Assembly: GCA_964484515.1 (NCBI GenBank)
Contig: CAZAGT010000013.1
Span: 1 to 31,525, forward strand
Direction of reading: 5' to 3'
Length of the DNA: 31,525 nt
From: CAZAGT01 sp964484515
GTDB taxonomy: Bacteria; Desulfobacterota; DSM-4660; Desulfatiglandales; HGW-15
A model generated the notes under the pieces. That model made no database searches. It saw nothing but the letters and a program-made list of their open reading frames with translations, and was not told the origin of the DNA. Both the position numbers and the translations under genes were made by a program. Positions 22,518-31,162 of the stretch are shown piece after piece (position 1 is the first letter of the stretch; each line of letters begins with the position of its first letter).

Positions 22518-22702
22518 CTTCGAGTTAAGGTATCAAAGATCTCGTTTCATGGAGTTTAATACGAGGAGTCAATTAGAGTGACGAGGCAAAAGAGAAGAGG
22601 AGTATAAAAAAAGCAGCGGTTAAGGGTTAGGGAGAGCCTTGGCAGCCACATCGATGTATTCAGCCGTTGCGGGTACGTAATACACGGGAAGGGAGTATAG
22701 CG

Positions 22703-23801
22703 ATGCAAGAAGAAATCATGACCAAGATCGAAGATATCATGGGCCAACTCAATGAACTTCGAGGTCATCTTTGACTTAGACGAACAGCAAAAGGAGCTTG
22801 ACCAACTCGAAAAAACAATGGCGCAGGCCGACTTTTGGCAAAAAGACCAAGCAGAAATCTCAAGGTTGAGCCAGCAGCGGGCCCTGATTCGTGAAAAAAT
22901 CGAGCAGTGGCAAAAGTGTTACCGTGACACGGAAGATGCCAAGATCCTCGCCGAAATGGCTTGCGAAGAAGACGATCAACCCACCTTGGCGGAAGTCGAA
23001 CAGGATCTCTCTCGTCTTGAGGATGCTGTTAAGAGCTTTGAGTTTCAATCTCTTCTTGGAGGGGCCGACGACCACAGAAATGCCATCATCGCCATCAACG
23101 CCGGCGCCGGCGGGACTGAAGCGCAGGACTGGGTCGAGATGCTCTTTCGAATGTACCTGCGCTGGTGTGAGTCCAAGGGCTTTACAACCGAGGTGATCGA
23201 TTACCTCGCCGGGGACGAGGCCGGGGTCAAGAGTGTCACCTTTGCTGTGGCAGGCCCTTACGCTTACGGACATCTAAAATCAGAACACGGCATTCATCGC
23301 ATGGTGCGTATTTCCCCCTTCGACGCTACGGGCCGCCGCCATACGTCCTTCGCGTCCGTATCCGTCCTGCCGGAAGTGGATACGGATATCCAGATCGAGA
23401 TCGAAGAAAAGGATCTGCGGGTTGACACCTTCCGCGCCAGCGGACCCGGTGGTCAGCATGTCAACAAGACGAGTTCGGCGGTACGCATCACGCACCTCCC
23501 GACAGGTATCGTGGTGCAGTGTCAAAACGAGAAATCACAGCACCGCAACCGGGAGATGGCCTTGAAGGTCCTAAAGTCCAGGCTCTATGAGCAAGAAATG
23601 CAGAAACGGGAGCAGAAAAAGCAAGAACTGCATCAAAATCAGAAGGAGATCGCCTGGGGCAGTCAGATTCGATCGTACGTCTTTAATCCCTACCGAATGG
23701 TCAAGGATCATCGCAGCAACGTCGAGGTCGGCAATCTGGAGCGGGTCATGGACGGGGACATCGACATGTTCATCGATGGCTTTCTAAGGTTAAAGCGCTA
23801 A
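22703..23801 (+). CDS. prfB: Peptide chain release factor 2 (programmed +1 frameshift)
   Basis: RF2 reads UGA and UAA stop codons and triggers peptide release. Translation starts at ATG 22703 with AAGGGAG seven bases upstream, reads 23 codons (MQEEIMTKIEDIMGQLNELRGHL) and meets an in-frame TGA at 22772. A +1 shift skips T22772 and continues with GAC (DLDEQQKEL), so the CDS is join(22703..22771,22773..23801), 365 residues, the same length as E. coli RF2. The stop-codon-reading SPF tripeptide is at 204-206 and the peptidyl-transferase GGQ at 249-251, matching family positions. An uncorrected reading from an internal ATG at 22752 would give a false N-terminus. It follows lnt after about 250 bases and converges on the amidase gene. 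Confidence 0.97.
22761..22775 (+). promoter_or_regulatory. prfB autoregulatory +1 frameshift site
   Basis: The sequence GAGGTCATCTTTGAC holds a Shine-Dalgarno-like GAGG (22761-22764), then CTT (22769-22771), the TGA stop (22772-22774) and a C. This is the conserved RF2 recoding signal CTT-TGA-C: when RF2 is scarce, the ribosome slips forward by one base at CTT and completes the protein. Confidence 0.95.
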
Positions 23802-23815
23802 CCTCCTGGAGCCTC

Positions 23816-25648
23816 CTAGCCGCCCTGATAGACCTCGTCGATACTCTCGATATAGGCCCCGATACCGGCAACGATGCCGTCGGAGAGTTTCTCAAGGTAC
23901 TTCCTGCTCAGAAGGCGTTTCCTCTCGGTGGGATTGGTAATAAAGCCTGTCTCCACTAAGATGGCCGGCATTTCGGCCCCAATGAGGACGTAAAAGGGTG
24001 CCTGCTTGACACCGAGGCTCTTTACCCTCTTGTATCCTGTCTTGATCCTTGAAACCATCCCCTTCTGAACCTCATGGGCCAACCTACTCGATTCATTAAT
24101 CTTGGTATTCAGCATCAGATCGTTCAGGATATTCTGAAGATCGCTAATGTGCTTCTCAGACGTCGCATTTTCCCTGGCGGCAACCATCACCGCTTGCTCG
24201 TCGGTCGCCATGTTCAGGAAATAGGTCTCCAGCCCATGAACGCCTCGTAGCTTGTGGGCATTGATATGGAGGGAGACGAACAGATCGGCCTTCTTCACGT
24301 TGGCAAAGGCCGTTCTTTTCTCGAGAGAGAGAAAGATATCCCGATTCCTCGTCAAAATGGCCTCTAGACCGAGTTGCTGCTCGAGCTTTTCAGCCAGTAT
24401 CTTGGCCAGATTCAATACGATATCCTTCTCTTTCGCACCCCCCTTGAAAAAACAACCTGGATCCTTGCCGCCATGGCCGGGGTCAATGACGACTCTGCGG
24501 ACGCTGAGACCGAGCTGTCTGGCCAGGGAGAGATCCTTGGCAGGTTTCTTTACCTTCCGGATCCCCTTCCTCACGGGCCTTTGATCTGGTTCCGCCTTCT
24601 TCTGTTTTGATTCGGCGACCTCTTTTTCAAGGCCACGCACATCCACGACGATTCGAAAGGGGTCGTGCAAATGAAAGATCTTGTAGCCCCCGATACTATT
24701 GATATCCAAAACCACCCTGACCGTATCCTTGGTGTACTGAGCGGCGCGGGCCCTTTGGAGCAAACCGTCACGGATGGGGATGGAACTCTCGATATCGGCA
24801 CCGACGTGGGCCTGCTGCAAGTCCACATAGAGCCGACGGGGCTTCTTATTTGACGGATCCGCTCGCAGTAGGTGCGATATGTAGTTCACGGGCTGCTCCA
24901 GGTCGATGACCACCCGTGTATATGACGGTGTGGACCAGTGGCGGATATCAGCTACCTGCGTGAGTTCTTGGGAGTTCGATGGACGCGTGCCGTCGTCCCC
25001 CTGGCTCTCCCGTCTCGCGATCATTGTAGCGATTTGATCAAGTCGCTTGCGGGCCTTCGGTCGCATGTCACCGGAGGCAAACTTGATATCAACCTTCAGG
25101 AACTCGACGTACGCCTGGGTGAGATCCTGCTTGTCTTGATAGAGTATTTCTCCAATTTGATACTGGGCATCGTCGGCCAGGCGATGCTTTGGATACTCCT
25201 GCACCAGCTTTCTTAAGCGTTCGAGCGATTTGTCCAGGTCTTGAGAGCGGCCCGAGTACCGATAGAGCTTCCTGAGCATGCGGGCTGATCGGTACATGGC
25301 CCAAGCCGCCTGGTCGCTCTCGGGGTAGCGCGTAAAAACGTCCTCGTAACCTCGGCTACACTTCAGCCAGTTGTCACGGTAGGCCATGTTCTTGGGTGAG
25401 CGATACAGGGACCTACGGCAGTCGTCGGCCATCCTGAGGAGGCTTGCCGGGCGTGATTCGGTCTGAGACCACACCTCAGTCGCGCCGATCATGCTAAGAC
25501 CGCAGCATACGATAAGTAGCAGCCGTATGAGGGCGAATCGGCGCGTGCCCGGGCCACCGGCTGAGACCGAAATCAGCCTCCACCGAAACCAGCCAATGAG
25601 GGGGGTAAATATAGTTTTGCTGCACCTGTGAGAACCGATCGATTTCAT
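23816..25648 (-). CDS. N-acetylmuramoyl-L-alanine amidase with AMIN domain and N-terminal TPR-like region
   Basis: This exported zinc amidase cleaves the bond between N-acetylmuramic acid and L-alanine in peptidoglycan, as AmiA/B/C do at cell division. Starting at ATG 25648, which overlaps the mutS stop as ATGA, the product is 610 residues. A membrane segment or signal (about 37-60, FALIRLLLIVCCGLSMIG) sits after an unusually long N-terminus. Then come a helical TPR-like region (about 65-205, with RLADDAQYQIGEILYQ), an AMIN domain (about 240-345, binding peptidoglycan or the septum) and the Amidase_3 domain (about 380-605) with VVIDPGHGGKDPG, the KEKDI glutamate, SLHINAH and the catalytic VETGF. 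A reading from 25741 is possible but would extend far into mutS. It converges on prfB, only 14 bases apart. Confidence 0.92.
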   Translation of the reverse strand: MKSIGSHRCSKTIFTPLIGWFRWRLISVSAGGPGTRRFALIRLLLIVCCGLSMIGATEVWSQTESRPASLLRMADDCRRSLYRSPKNMAYRDNWLKCSRGYEDVFTRYPESDQAAWAMYRSARMLRKLYRYSGRSQDLDKSLERLRKLVQEYPKHRLADDAQYQIGEILYQDKQDLTQAYVEFLKVDIKFASGDMRPKARKRLDQIATMIARRESQGDDGTRPSNSQELTQVADIRHWSTPSYTRVVIDLEQPVNYISHLLRADPSNKKPRRLYVDLQQAHVGADIESSIPIRDGLLQRARAAQYTKDTVRVVLDINSIGGYKIFHLHDPFRIVVDVRGLEKEVAESKQKKAEPDQRPVRKGIRKVKKPAKDLSLARQLGLSVRRVVIDPGHGGKDPGCFFKGGAKEKDIVLNLAKILAEKLEQQLGLEAILTRNRDIFLSLEKRTAFANVKKADLFVSLHINAHKLRGVHGLETYFLNMATDEQAVMVAARENATSEKHISDLQNILNDLMLNTKINESSRLAHEVQKGMVSRIKTGYKRVKSLGVKQAPFYVLIGAEMPAILVETGFITNPTERKRLLSRKYLEKLSDGIVAGIGAYIESIDEVYQGG

Positions 25649-28266
25649 CCCGTCTTGTGTTCCATGAACTCCTTTATCTTGCTGAGTTCGACCAAGGCCT
25701 CCAGGGGGGTCATGGAAGAGATATCCAAGTTTCGAAGCCATTTCTTGATCTGGGACTCCTTGCCCCCAAAGAGGTTCAGCTGTGCGATCTCAGCGCTTTC
25801 GTCGTTTAACTGGGTCTTGGCCATGCGCGGTCTTCCCTGCTCATCCATCTCGCCGCCCTCCAGGTTTTCCAAGATCTCCGTGGCCCGACGCACGACCTCC
25901 TCGGGTAGACCCGCGATCTGGGCGACTTGGATGCCATAGCTCCTGCTCGTGCCGCCCGGGACAAGCTTGCGCAAAAAGATGATTCGGCCGCTCCACTCCT
26001 TGACCGCGATATTGAAATTCTTCACACGCGCCTTCGTCGTCGCCATATCGGTCAGTTCGTGGTAATGGGTCGCAAAAAGGGTCCTGACTCCTTTGCCCGA
26101 TCGGTCGTGAAGCGCCTCTGCAATGGCCCAGGCGATGCTTAAACCGTCATAGGTACTCGTGCCGCGGCCGATCTCATCCAAGATGACCAAGCTCCTCGCG
26201 GTAGCGTGCCTCAGGATATTGGCCGCTTCGTTCATTTCCACCATGAAGGTGCTTTGGCCCCTTGCAAGGTCATCGGAGGCGCCGATCCGGGTGAAGATAC
26301 GGTCGGCGATACCGATAACCGCTCCTGAGGCCGGCACAAAACTACCCATTTGAGCCATCAAGACAGTCAACGCGGTCTGACGGAGGATCGTCGACTTGCC
26401 GGCCATATTAGGACCCGTAATAATCAGGAACTGCTGGTCCTGATCATCCAGACGAATATCGTTTGGAACGAAGTCCTCATCCCGAACCGTCTTTTCGATG
26501 ACAGGGTGCCGCCCGTCTACAATCTCGATGACCCCGCTGTCATTGACTTCCGGACAGACGTAGTTATTTTGCTCGGCCGTATCGGCCAGAGCGGTTAGGG
26601 CGTCGATCTCCGCGATCATCGTGGCTGTCGATCTGATCCGCTGGTTTTCGAGTGCCACCGTTGACCGGATCTGCTCAAAGAGTTCGTATTCGAGTTCCAC
26701 CCGCTGCTCCTCCGCCCCCAAGACCTTTTCCTCGTATTCCTTCAGGGCCGCGGTGATATACCGCTCGCCATTCACGAGCGTCTGTTTCCGTACGTAGTCG
26801 GGGGGGACCAAATGAATGTATGACTTGGAGACCTCGAGATAGTAGCCGAAGACCCGGTTGTAACCGACCTTCAGGTTGGGGATCTTGGTCTTGCGCTGTT
26901 CCGTGGCCGCCAATTCAGAGATCCAAGACTTACCGTTGCGCGTCAGGGCGAGTAGCTCATCTAGTCGTTGGTCGTAACCCTCCCGAATAAAGCCACCTTC
27001 CTTTAAGGTTAGCGGGGGATCTTCACAGATCGCCTCCTCGATGATTCGACCGACATCCTCCAGGGTGTCCAGCTGATCCCCGATGTCTGCCAGACGTTCA
27101 CTCGGGGAAGTGCTGAGTTTCTGCTTGACGGACGGTAGCCTGAAAATTGAAGATTTCAAAGCGTCGAGATCCCTAGCGTTGGCCCGCCCCAACGACACCC
27201 GCCCATTGAGTCTCTCGAGGTCGTAAATGCCCCTCAACTCTTCACGGACTTCCTCTCGAAAAATACGGTCATCTCGTAACGCTTTCACGGCCGCCAGCCG
27301 CAGGCGGATGGGGCTGAGCTCGACCAGCGGATATCCGATCCATCGTTTCAGGAGCCTACTTCCCATCGGCGTCACGGTTTGATCCAGGATCGCGAACAAC
27401 GACCCTTGGGTTGACTGACGCCGCATCGTCCTGAAGAGTTCGAGATTCCGGGTTGTCGATTCATCCAAAAACATGAAATCGCCGAGCCGGTAGGTGACCA
27501 GCTCCTTGATATGTTCAGGGGATCCCTTTTGCGTCTCTCTCACATAGTAGACGAGGGCTCCAGCGGCCGCGATGCCTTCCTTCAGTTCGCCGCAGCCAAA
27601 GCCGACCAAAGATCGCACGCCAAGCTGGTCCTTTAACAGCTGCTCCGACTCTCCCTTGCCAAATGCCGTTTTAGGGATCATCTCTGGTCGGTAAGGAGCT
27701 AAATTCCTTTGCTGGGGTAGCTCATCCCCCTCTAGGATCAGAAGCTCGGCCGGGCCGATTCGTCCCAATTCATTGAGCAGTTCGCCCCACTCCTCGATCT
27801 CGGTGACCCGAAATGCGCCGGTTGAAAGGTCAACGTGGGCGAGTCCATAGTCCCGATCGCCTCTTGTAAGGGCTGCGATATAGAGGTTACTCTTACGATC
27901 CACTTCTCCATCTTCGACCACCGATCCCGGGGTCACCACCCTGACAACCTCACGCTTGACCAGGCCCTTGGTCTTGCGCGGATCCTCGGTCTGCTCGCAG
28001 ATAGCCACCTTAAGGCCGTTTTCGATCAGCTTCGTGACATAGGACTGGGCGGAATGGTGGGGGACGCCGCACATCGGGACCTTTTGACCGTTGTAATGAC
28101 CGCGCGATGTAAGCGTTATGCCGAGGACCCTGGACGCCCTCTCCGCATCGTCGAAGAACATCTCGTAGAAATCACCCATGCGAAAGAAGAGGATCGCGTC
28201 CGGATACTCCTCCTTGGTCAGCAGGAACTGCCTGAGCATGGGGGTGACTTGGTTCATCTTTTTCAT
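25645..28266 (-). CDS. mutS: DNA mismatch repair protein MutS
   Basis: MutS recognises base mismatches and small loops and, with ATP, recruits MutL. At 873 residues it is full length. The N-terminal mismatch-reading motif GDFYEMF contains the Phe33-x-Glu35 pair that stacks on the mispair. The connector, lever and clamp domains follow, then the ATPase: Walker A GPNMAGKST at 618-626, STFMVEMNEAANIL, Walker B VILDEIGRGTSTYDG (Asp697, Glu698) and FATHYHELT. The start may be Met1 or Met4 (ATGAAAAAGATG); no strong ribosome binding site decides. It follows lapB by 18 bases and its TGA overlaps the amidase ATG, so the amidase is probably translated by coupling. Confidence 0.98.
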   Translation of the reverse strand: MKKMNQVTPMLRQFLLTKEEYPDAILFFRMGDFYEMFFDDAERASRVLGITLTSRGHYNGQKVPMCGVPHHSAQSYVTKLIENGLKVAICEQTEDPRKTKGLVKREVVRVVTPGSVVEDGEVDRKSNLYIAALTRGDRDYGLAHVDLSTGAFRVTEIEEWGELLNELGRIGPAELLILEGDELPQQRNLAPYRPEMIPKTAFGKGESEQLLKDQLGVRSLVGFGCGELKEGIAAAGALVYYVRETQKGSPEHIKELVTYRLGDFMFLDESTTRNLELFRTMRRQSTQGSLFAILDQTVTPMGSRLLKRWIGYPLVELSPIRLRLAAVKALRDDRIFREEVREELRGIYDLERLNGRVSLGRANARDLDALKSSIFRLPSVKQKLSTSPSERLADIGDQLDTLEDVGRIIEEAICEDPPLTLKEGGFIREGYDQRLDELLALTRNGKSWISELAATEQRKTKIPNLKVGYNRVFGYYLEVSKSYIHLVPPDYVRKQTLVNGERYITAALKEYEEKVLGAEEQRVELEYELFEQIRSTVALENQRIRSTATMIAEIDALTALADTAEQNNYVCPEVNDSGVIEIVDGRHPVIEKTVRDEDFVPNDIRLDDQDQQFLIITGPNMAGKSTILRQTALTVLMAQMGSFVPASGAVIGIADRIFTRIGASDDLARGQSTFMVEMNEAANILRHATARSLVILDEIGRGTSTYDGLSIAWAIAEALHDRSGKGVRTLFATHYHELTDMATTKARVKNFNIAVKEWSGRIIFLRKLVPGGTSRSYGIQVAQIAGLPEEVVRRATEILENLEGGEMDEQGRPRMAKTQLNDESAEIAQLNLFGGKESQIKKWLRNLDISSMTPLEALVELSKIKEFMEHKTG

Positions 28267-28284
28267 CCTGATTAATGGGGCCGG

Positions 28285-29514
28285 CTACGCTACGGCCAAC
28301 GGGGGATCATGGCTGGAAGACGCATCTACGAGGTTGATAGTGTCCCACTTCCGACACTGGGGACATTGCCACTGAAGTTCATTGGGTCGGAACCCGCAAT
28401 TTGTGCACTGGAATTTCAAATATGGCACATTCAGGCGGGCGATCAGGTCTTGAAAAGCGGCCAGAGCCGCTTCTTTCATGCCGCGCGCCATGAGGATTTC
28501 GCCCATGAACTTCCTGGCCTCCCAAAAGGAAGGGTTCAGATCGAGGGCATTCTCAAGCTCCCGTAGCGCCCCCTCATAATCCTGTTCATTGTAAAGGTAA
28601 CGGGCCAAAGCCACGTGTGTGAATGCATCGGAATCCAATTTTGCACAATCCTTCAGGAACTCCTCCACGGGACTGAGGTTCTCCATCCGAGCATATGCCC
28701 CTTCCAGGCGGCGGTACGCCAGAAATGTAAACCGGGGGGCCACCTTCACGACCTTTTTCCACGTTGTGATAGCTGTCTGGTAGTCCTGCTGGCCGAAATA
28801 GAGGTCTCCGAGATGGAGATAGGCGTCGACACAGCTTTCGTCTATGGATAGGGCCCACTTGTAGCAGGCCTTCGCCTTGGCCAGTTCCCCTTGCTGGTGG
28901 TAGGCCTTGCCCATCTCCACCTGATGGTGGGCGAGGATGTGTCCATGTTCGCCCTTGATCAACCCGGAGATCTTCTTACGCGTGGCGAACGCGTTTGCCC
29001 AATCCTTCATCTCTTCATAGATTTTTTCCACCTCGATCAGGGTCTCGACGTTTGCAGGCTGTTTCTCGAGCACCTTCAAGTAGGCATCCAAGGAGCGGTC
29101 TAGGAATCCCCCCTTGCGGTAATCCAATCCAAGATCGAAGAGGGCTCGAAGTCTTATTTGCTCATCGATATTAGGTCTCAGAATGAGGCTTTGCCGAATC
29201 CGAATGGCCCGGTCGATATCCCCTTTCGATCGATAAAGGTTGCCTAACGCCACATAGGTTTCAACGGTGTCGGAATTGACTTGGACGGATTTGGTGAATT
29301 CTTCGATGGCCTGATCGGGGGCATTGGAAAGGATATACTGGATACCCTTGAAGAAGGCTTGATCACCTTCCCGGGAAAGAGGCTTCGTTTTCGTCCCCTT
29401 CGGGTAACGTGCACCTCGTCCAATAATGAAACCAATCACGAGGGCCGTTATCACAAAGAAGAAAAGCTTCTGGATCTCAGGCTGGAACAGCCACCCCCAG
29501 AGCTGTTGCCACAT
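28285..29514 (-). CDS. lapB: LapB (YciM)-like TPR protein with C-terminal rubredoxin-type metal site
   Basis: In E. coli LapB is an inner-membrane adaptor that hands LpxC to the FtsH protease and so limits lipopolysaccharide synthesis. This 409-residue homologue has the same plan: one N-terminal membrane helix (about 15-32, KLFFFVITALVIGFIIG), a cytoplasmic array of about eight or nine TPR repeats (60-355; for example AYVALGNLYRSKGDIDRAIR-like units) and a C-terminal rubredoxin-type knuckle with two CxxC pairs, Cys370/373 and Cys384/387 (FQCTNCGFRP...WQCPQC). It lies 23 bases after lapA, the usual partner. Function here is inferred from architecture and pairing with lapA; an LpxC homologue is not in the window. 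Confidence 0.9.
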   Translation of the reverse strand: MWQQLWGWLFQPEIQKLFFFVITALVIGFIIGRGARYPKGTKTKPLSREGDQAFFKGIQYILSNAPDQAIEEFTKSVQVNSDTVETYVALGNLYRSKGDIDRAIRIRQSLILRPNIDEQIRLRALFDLGLDYRKGGFLDRSLDAYLKVLEKQPANVETLIEVEKIYEEMKDWANAFATRKKISGLIKGEHGHILAHHQVEMGKAYHQQGELAKAKACYKWALSIDESCVDAYLHLGDLYFGQQDYQTAITTWKKVVKVAPRFTFLAYRRLEGAYARMENLSPVEEFLKDCAKLDSDAFTHVALARYLYNEQDYEGALRELENALDLNPSFWEARKFMGEILMARGMKEAALAAFQDLIARLNVPYLKFQCTNCGFRPNELQWQCPQCRKWDTINLVDASSSHDPPLAVA

Positions 29515-29537
29515 CTATACTCTCCCTTCTCACCCCC

Positions 29538-29885
29538 CTAATTGCCCTCCGTCTGCCCGGAATGCACGTCTTCCGATGTAATGGGCAGGTTTCTTAGGGA
29601 ATTGAGTTCTTGATCTTTGTCTTGAAGCTCCGCAGTAAGCATCTTGATTTGCCTCTTGAGGCGAAAATGCTCGACAATGGCATAGAAACTCGCGGCAATG
29701 AGACCCAGGAGAAATGCAATAATAGCCACCTGATAGACGCTGACCTCACTGGTGCTGACTTTATGAAACACAAAAAGATCGAGTTTTAATGGGATCTTCT
29801 GCGACATCGCGGCATCGTTTTGAACCGCCATGACAATGACGAGGAGTGAAACGAGGACCACCACGATAATCTTGAGATGGGTCAT
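29538..29885 (-). CDS. lapA: LapA family membrane protein (DUF1049)
   Basis: This 115-residue protein has two membrane helices (about 5-21, IIVVVLVSLLVIVMAVQN, and 52-70, VAIIAFLLGLIAASFYAIV) joined by a loop that ends in a conserved polar segment, followed by a basic and coiled-coil-like cytoplasmic tail (LKRQIKMLTAELQDKDQELNSLRNL). This is the LapA (YciS) / DUF1049 plan, and the gene immediately precedes lapB as in E. coli. LapA co-purifies with LapB in lipopolysaccharide assembly control. Its ATG overlaps the stop of the HIT gene as ATGA, so the two are coupled. Confidence 0.88.
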   Translation of the reverse strand: MTHLKIIVVVLVSLLVIVMAVQNDAAMSQKIPLKLDLFVFHKVSTSEVSVYQVAIIAFLLGLIAASFYAIVEHFRLKRQIKMLTAELQDKDQELNSLRNLPITSEDVHSGQTEGN

Positions 29886-30391
29886 TGGGCACCTCCGCGA
29901 GAAGATTGCAGACGACGAAAATGGGGACGTAGAGACCGATAGGTCTCCTCAATATGCTCAGGAATCACTCTTATTTCTCCAAAGATGGTCATATAATTCG
30001 TATCGCCGTTCCATCGCGGTACGACGTGGAAGTGCAGATGCTCTTCTACGCCCGCCCCCGCCACCCTGCCGAGGTTTAACCCAACGTTGAAACCCTCCGC
30101 CTCCATCACCTGCTGCAAGATCTCGATCGACTGTCGGAGCGTGATGATGAGGTCCAGGCTTTCTTCATCGGAAAGATCGCCCAAGCCGGGAACATGGCGA
30201 ATCGGGGCTACCAACAAGTGACCGTTGATATACGGGAATCTGTTCATCATCACCATACTCTGCGATCCGGCATGAAGGATCAAGCGCGACTCATGGTCTT
30301 TGCGGCCTGCGTTCAGGCAAAAAATACATCCCTCAGTCTGTTTTTCCGAATGGATATACTCCATTCGCCACGGCGCCCAAAGTACTTGCAT
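29882..30391 (-). CDS. HIT family nucleotide hydrolase/phosphorylase (Ap4A-type)
   Basis: The 169-residue product carries the histidine triad HLHFHVV with His118, His120 and His122; His120 is the expected nucleotidylated residue. Two cysteines, Cys22 and Cys25 (CIFC), near the N-terminus fit the structural zinc site of the Ap4A phosphorylase/GalT-like and HIT branches. Residues RFPYINGHLLVAPIRHV (51-67) and NVGLNLGRVAGAGVEEHLH (102-120) are family hallmarks. The size and RMEYIHSEK opening resemble the bacterial and mycobacterial AP-4-A phosphorylase type. The substrate is unproven. It lies 23 bases after the phosphodiesterase gene and overlaps lapA by ATGA. Confidence 0.9.
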   Translation of the reverse strand: MQVLWAPWRMEYIHSEKQTEGCIFCLNAGRKDHESRLILHAGSQSMVMMNRFPYINGHLLVAPIRHVPGLGDLSDEESLDLIITLRQSIEILQQVMEAEGFNVGLNLGRVAGAGVEEHLHFHVVPRWNGDTNYMTIFGEIRVIPEHIEETYRSLRPHFRRLQSSRGGAQ

Positions 30392-30414
30392 TTAACCTGC
30401 TCCGATCTCCGAAG

Positions 30415-30939
30415 TTATTTCAACGTCCCAGAACAGAGTATCTTTCGACCGGCGGCGTCGAGGACGGCCTGCTCAATCCGGCCGCGTACGTGCTCACCGA
30501 ACTCAAGGATCCCGTAGCTGGAGGCACTACCCACGAATGGTCCCGTCATGCTGCCCGGATTAAACAGGAGCACACCGTCCTTGACGTGATTGGCGGCCCT
30601 ATGCGAATGCCCGTAGACAATCACGTCTACCCCCTCAAACTCCCGTGCGATTCTCCCCTCCAGATCTCCGCCCCAGCCCCAACCGTGTATCAATCCGACA
30701 CGGTGTCCGCCGAACGCGACGATCCGTTGACGTGGCAGCCTCTCCTTAATCTCCCCACAGTCCATATTCCCATGGACACCATGGAAGGGCCTTTTCCCCA
30801 GGAAGTCGACCACCTCCGCCGAGACGTAATCTCCAGCGTGAAGGATGGCATCCACATTGCAGAGGCACTCCTTCACAAAGGCCTTGAATCCATCAGTCAC
30901 CCGATGGAGGTGCGTATCGGAGAGTACCGCCACTCTCAT
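30415..30939 (-). CDS. YfcE/MJ0936-type metallophosphodiesterase
   Basis: The product is 174 residues from ATG 30939 (MRVAVLSDTH). It is a calcineurin-like phosphoesterase of the YfcE family with the two-metal ligands: Asp8 and His10 (SDTH), Asp in HAGDY, Asn in GNMD, and histidines in LIHGWGWG and YGHSHRA. E. coli YfcE hydrolyses artificial phosphodiesters, and its natural substrate is unknown. A longer reading from 31011 is excluded because the putative promoter -10 box lies at 30986-30991, downstream of that start; a GTG at 30945 is an alternative. It is the first gene of the six-gene operon ending with the amidase. Confidence 0.9.
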   Translation of the reverse strand: MRVAVLSDTHLHRVTDGFKAFVKECLCNVDAILHAGDYVSAEVVDFLGKRPFHGVHGNMDCGEIKERLPRQRIVAFGGHRVGLIHGWGWGGDLEGRIAREFEGVDVIVYGHSHRAANHVKDGVLLFNPGSMTGPFVGSASSYGILEFGEHVRGRIEQAVLDAAGRKILCSGTLK

Positions 30940-30985
30940 GTTCACGTATGACCAGACCTTCGCTTTGCTTTTACGGTTGCGAGAA

Positions 30986-31013
30986 AGTATAGCAATCTGG
31001 GGAAAAATCACAA
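30986..31013 (-). promoter_or_regulatory. Sigma70-type promoter of the phosphodiesterase-to-amidase operon
   Basis: On the minus strand, TTGTGA (31013-31008) and TATACT (30991-30986) stand 16 bases apart. The predicted start site near 30979 leaves a 40-base leader before ATG 30939. No other promoter-like pair is evident within the closely spaced genes downstream. Confidence 0.65.
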
Positions 31014-31162
31014 GGCCTATTCAGGAGGGCTCCTCAAAATCGGTTGACGTGTCAATTCGACTTCGGTAATGGACGAATGGGGTCAAATCTGATTCTGTTT
31101 GGAGTCAGTCCTGAAGCATCGTCGCGAAGACGCCTCGTTTCGCCCTTTGGAAAGGACAACCC

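Noticed and set aside
22752..22772. ATG 22752 as the prfB start
   Set aside because: It would bypass the conserved frameshift site, lacks a ribosome binding site, and gives a protein 16 residues short with an aberrant first seven residues.
23787..23804. Inverted repeat AGGTTA/TAACCT at the prfB stop as a terminator
   Set aside because: Only six base pairs, no T-tract on either strand, and it overlaps coding sequence.
27835..28275. 146-codon plus-strand ORF opposite the 5' end of mutS
   Set aside because: It is antisense to conserved MutS coding sequence, with no ribosome binding site or recognisable domain.
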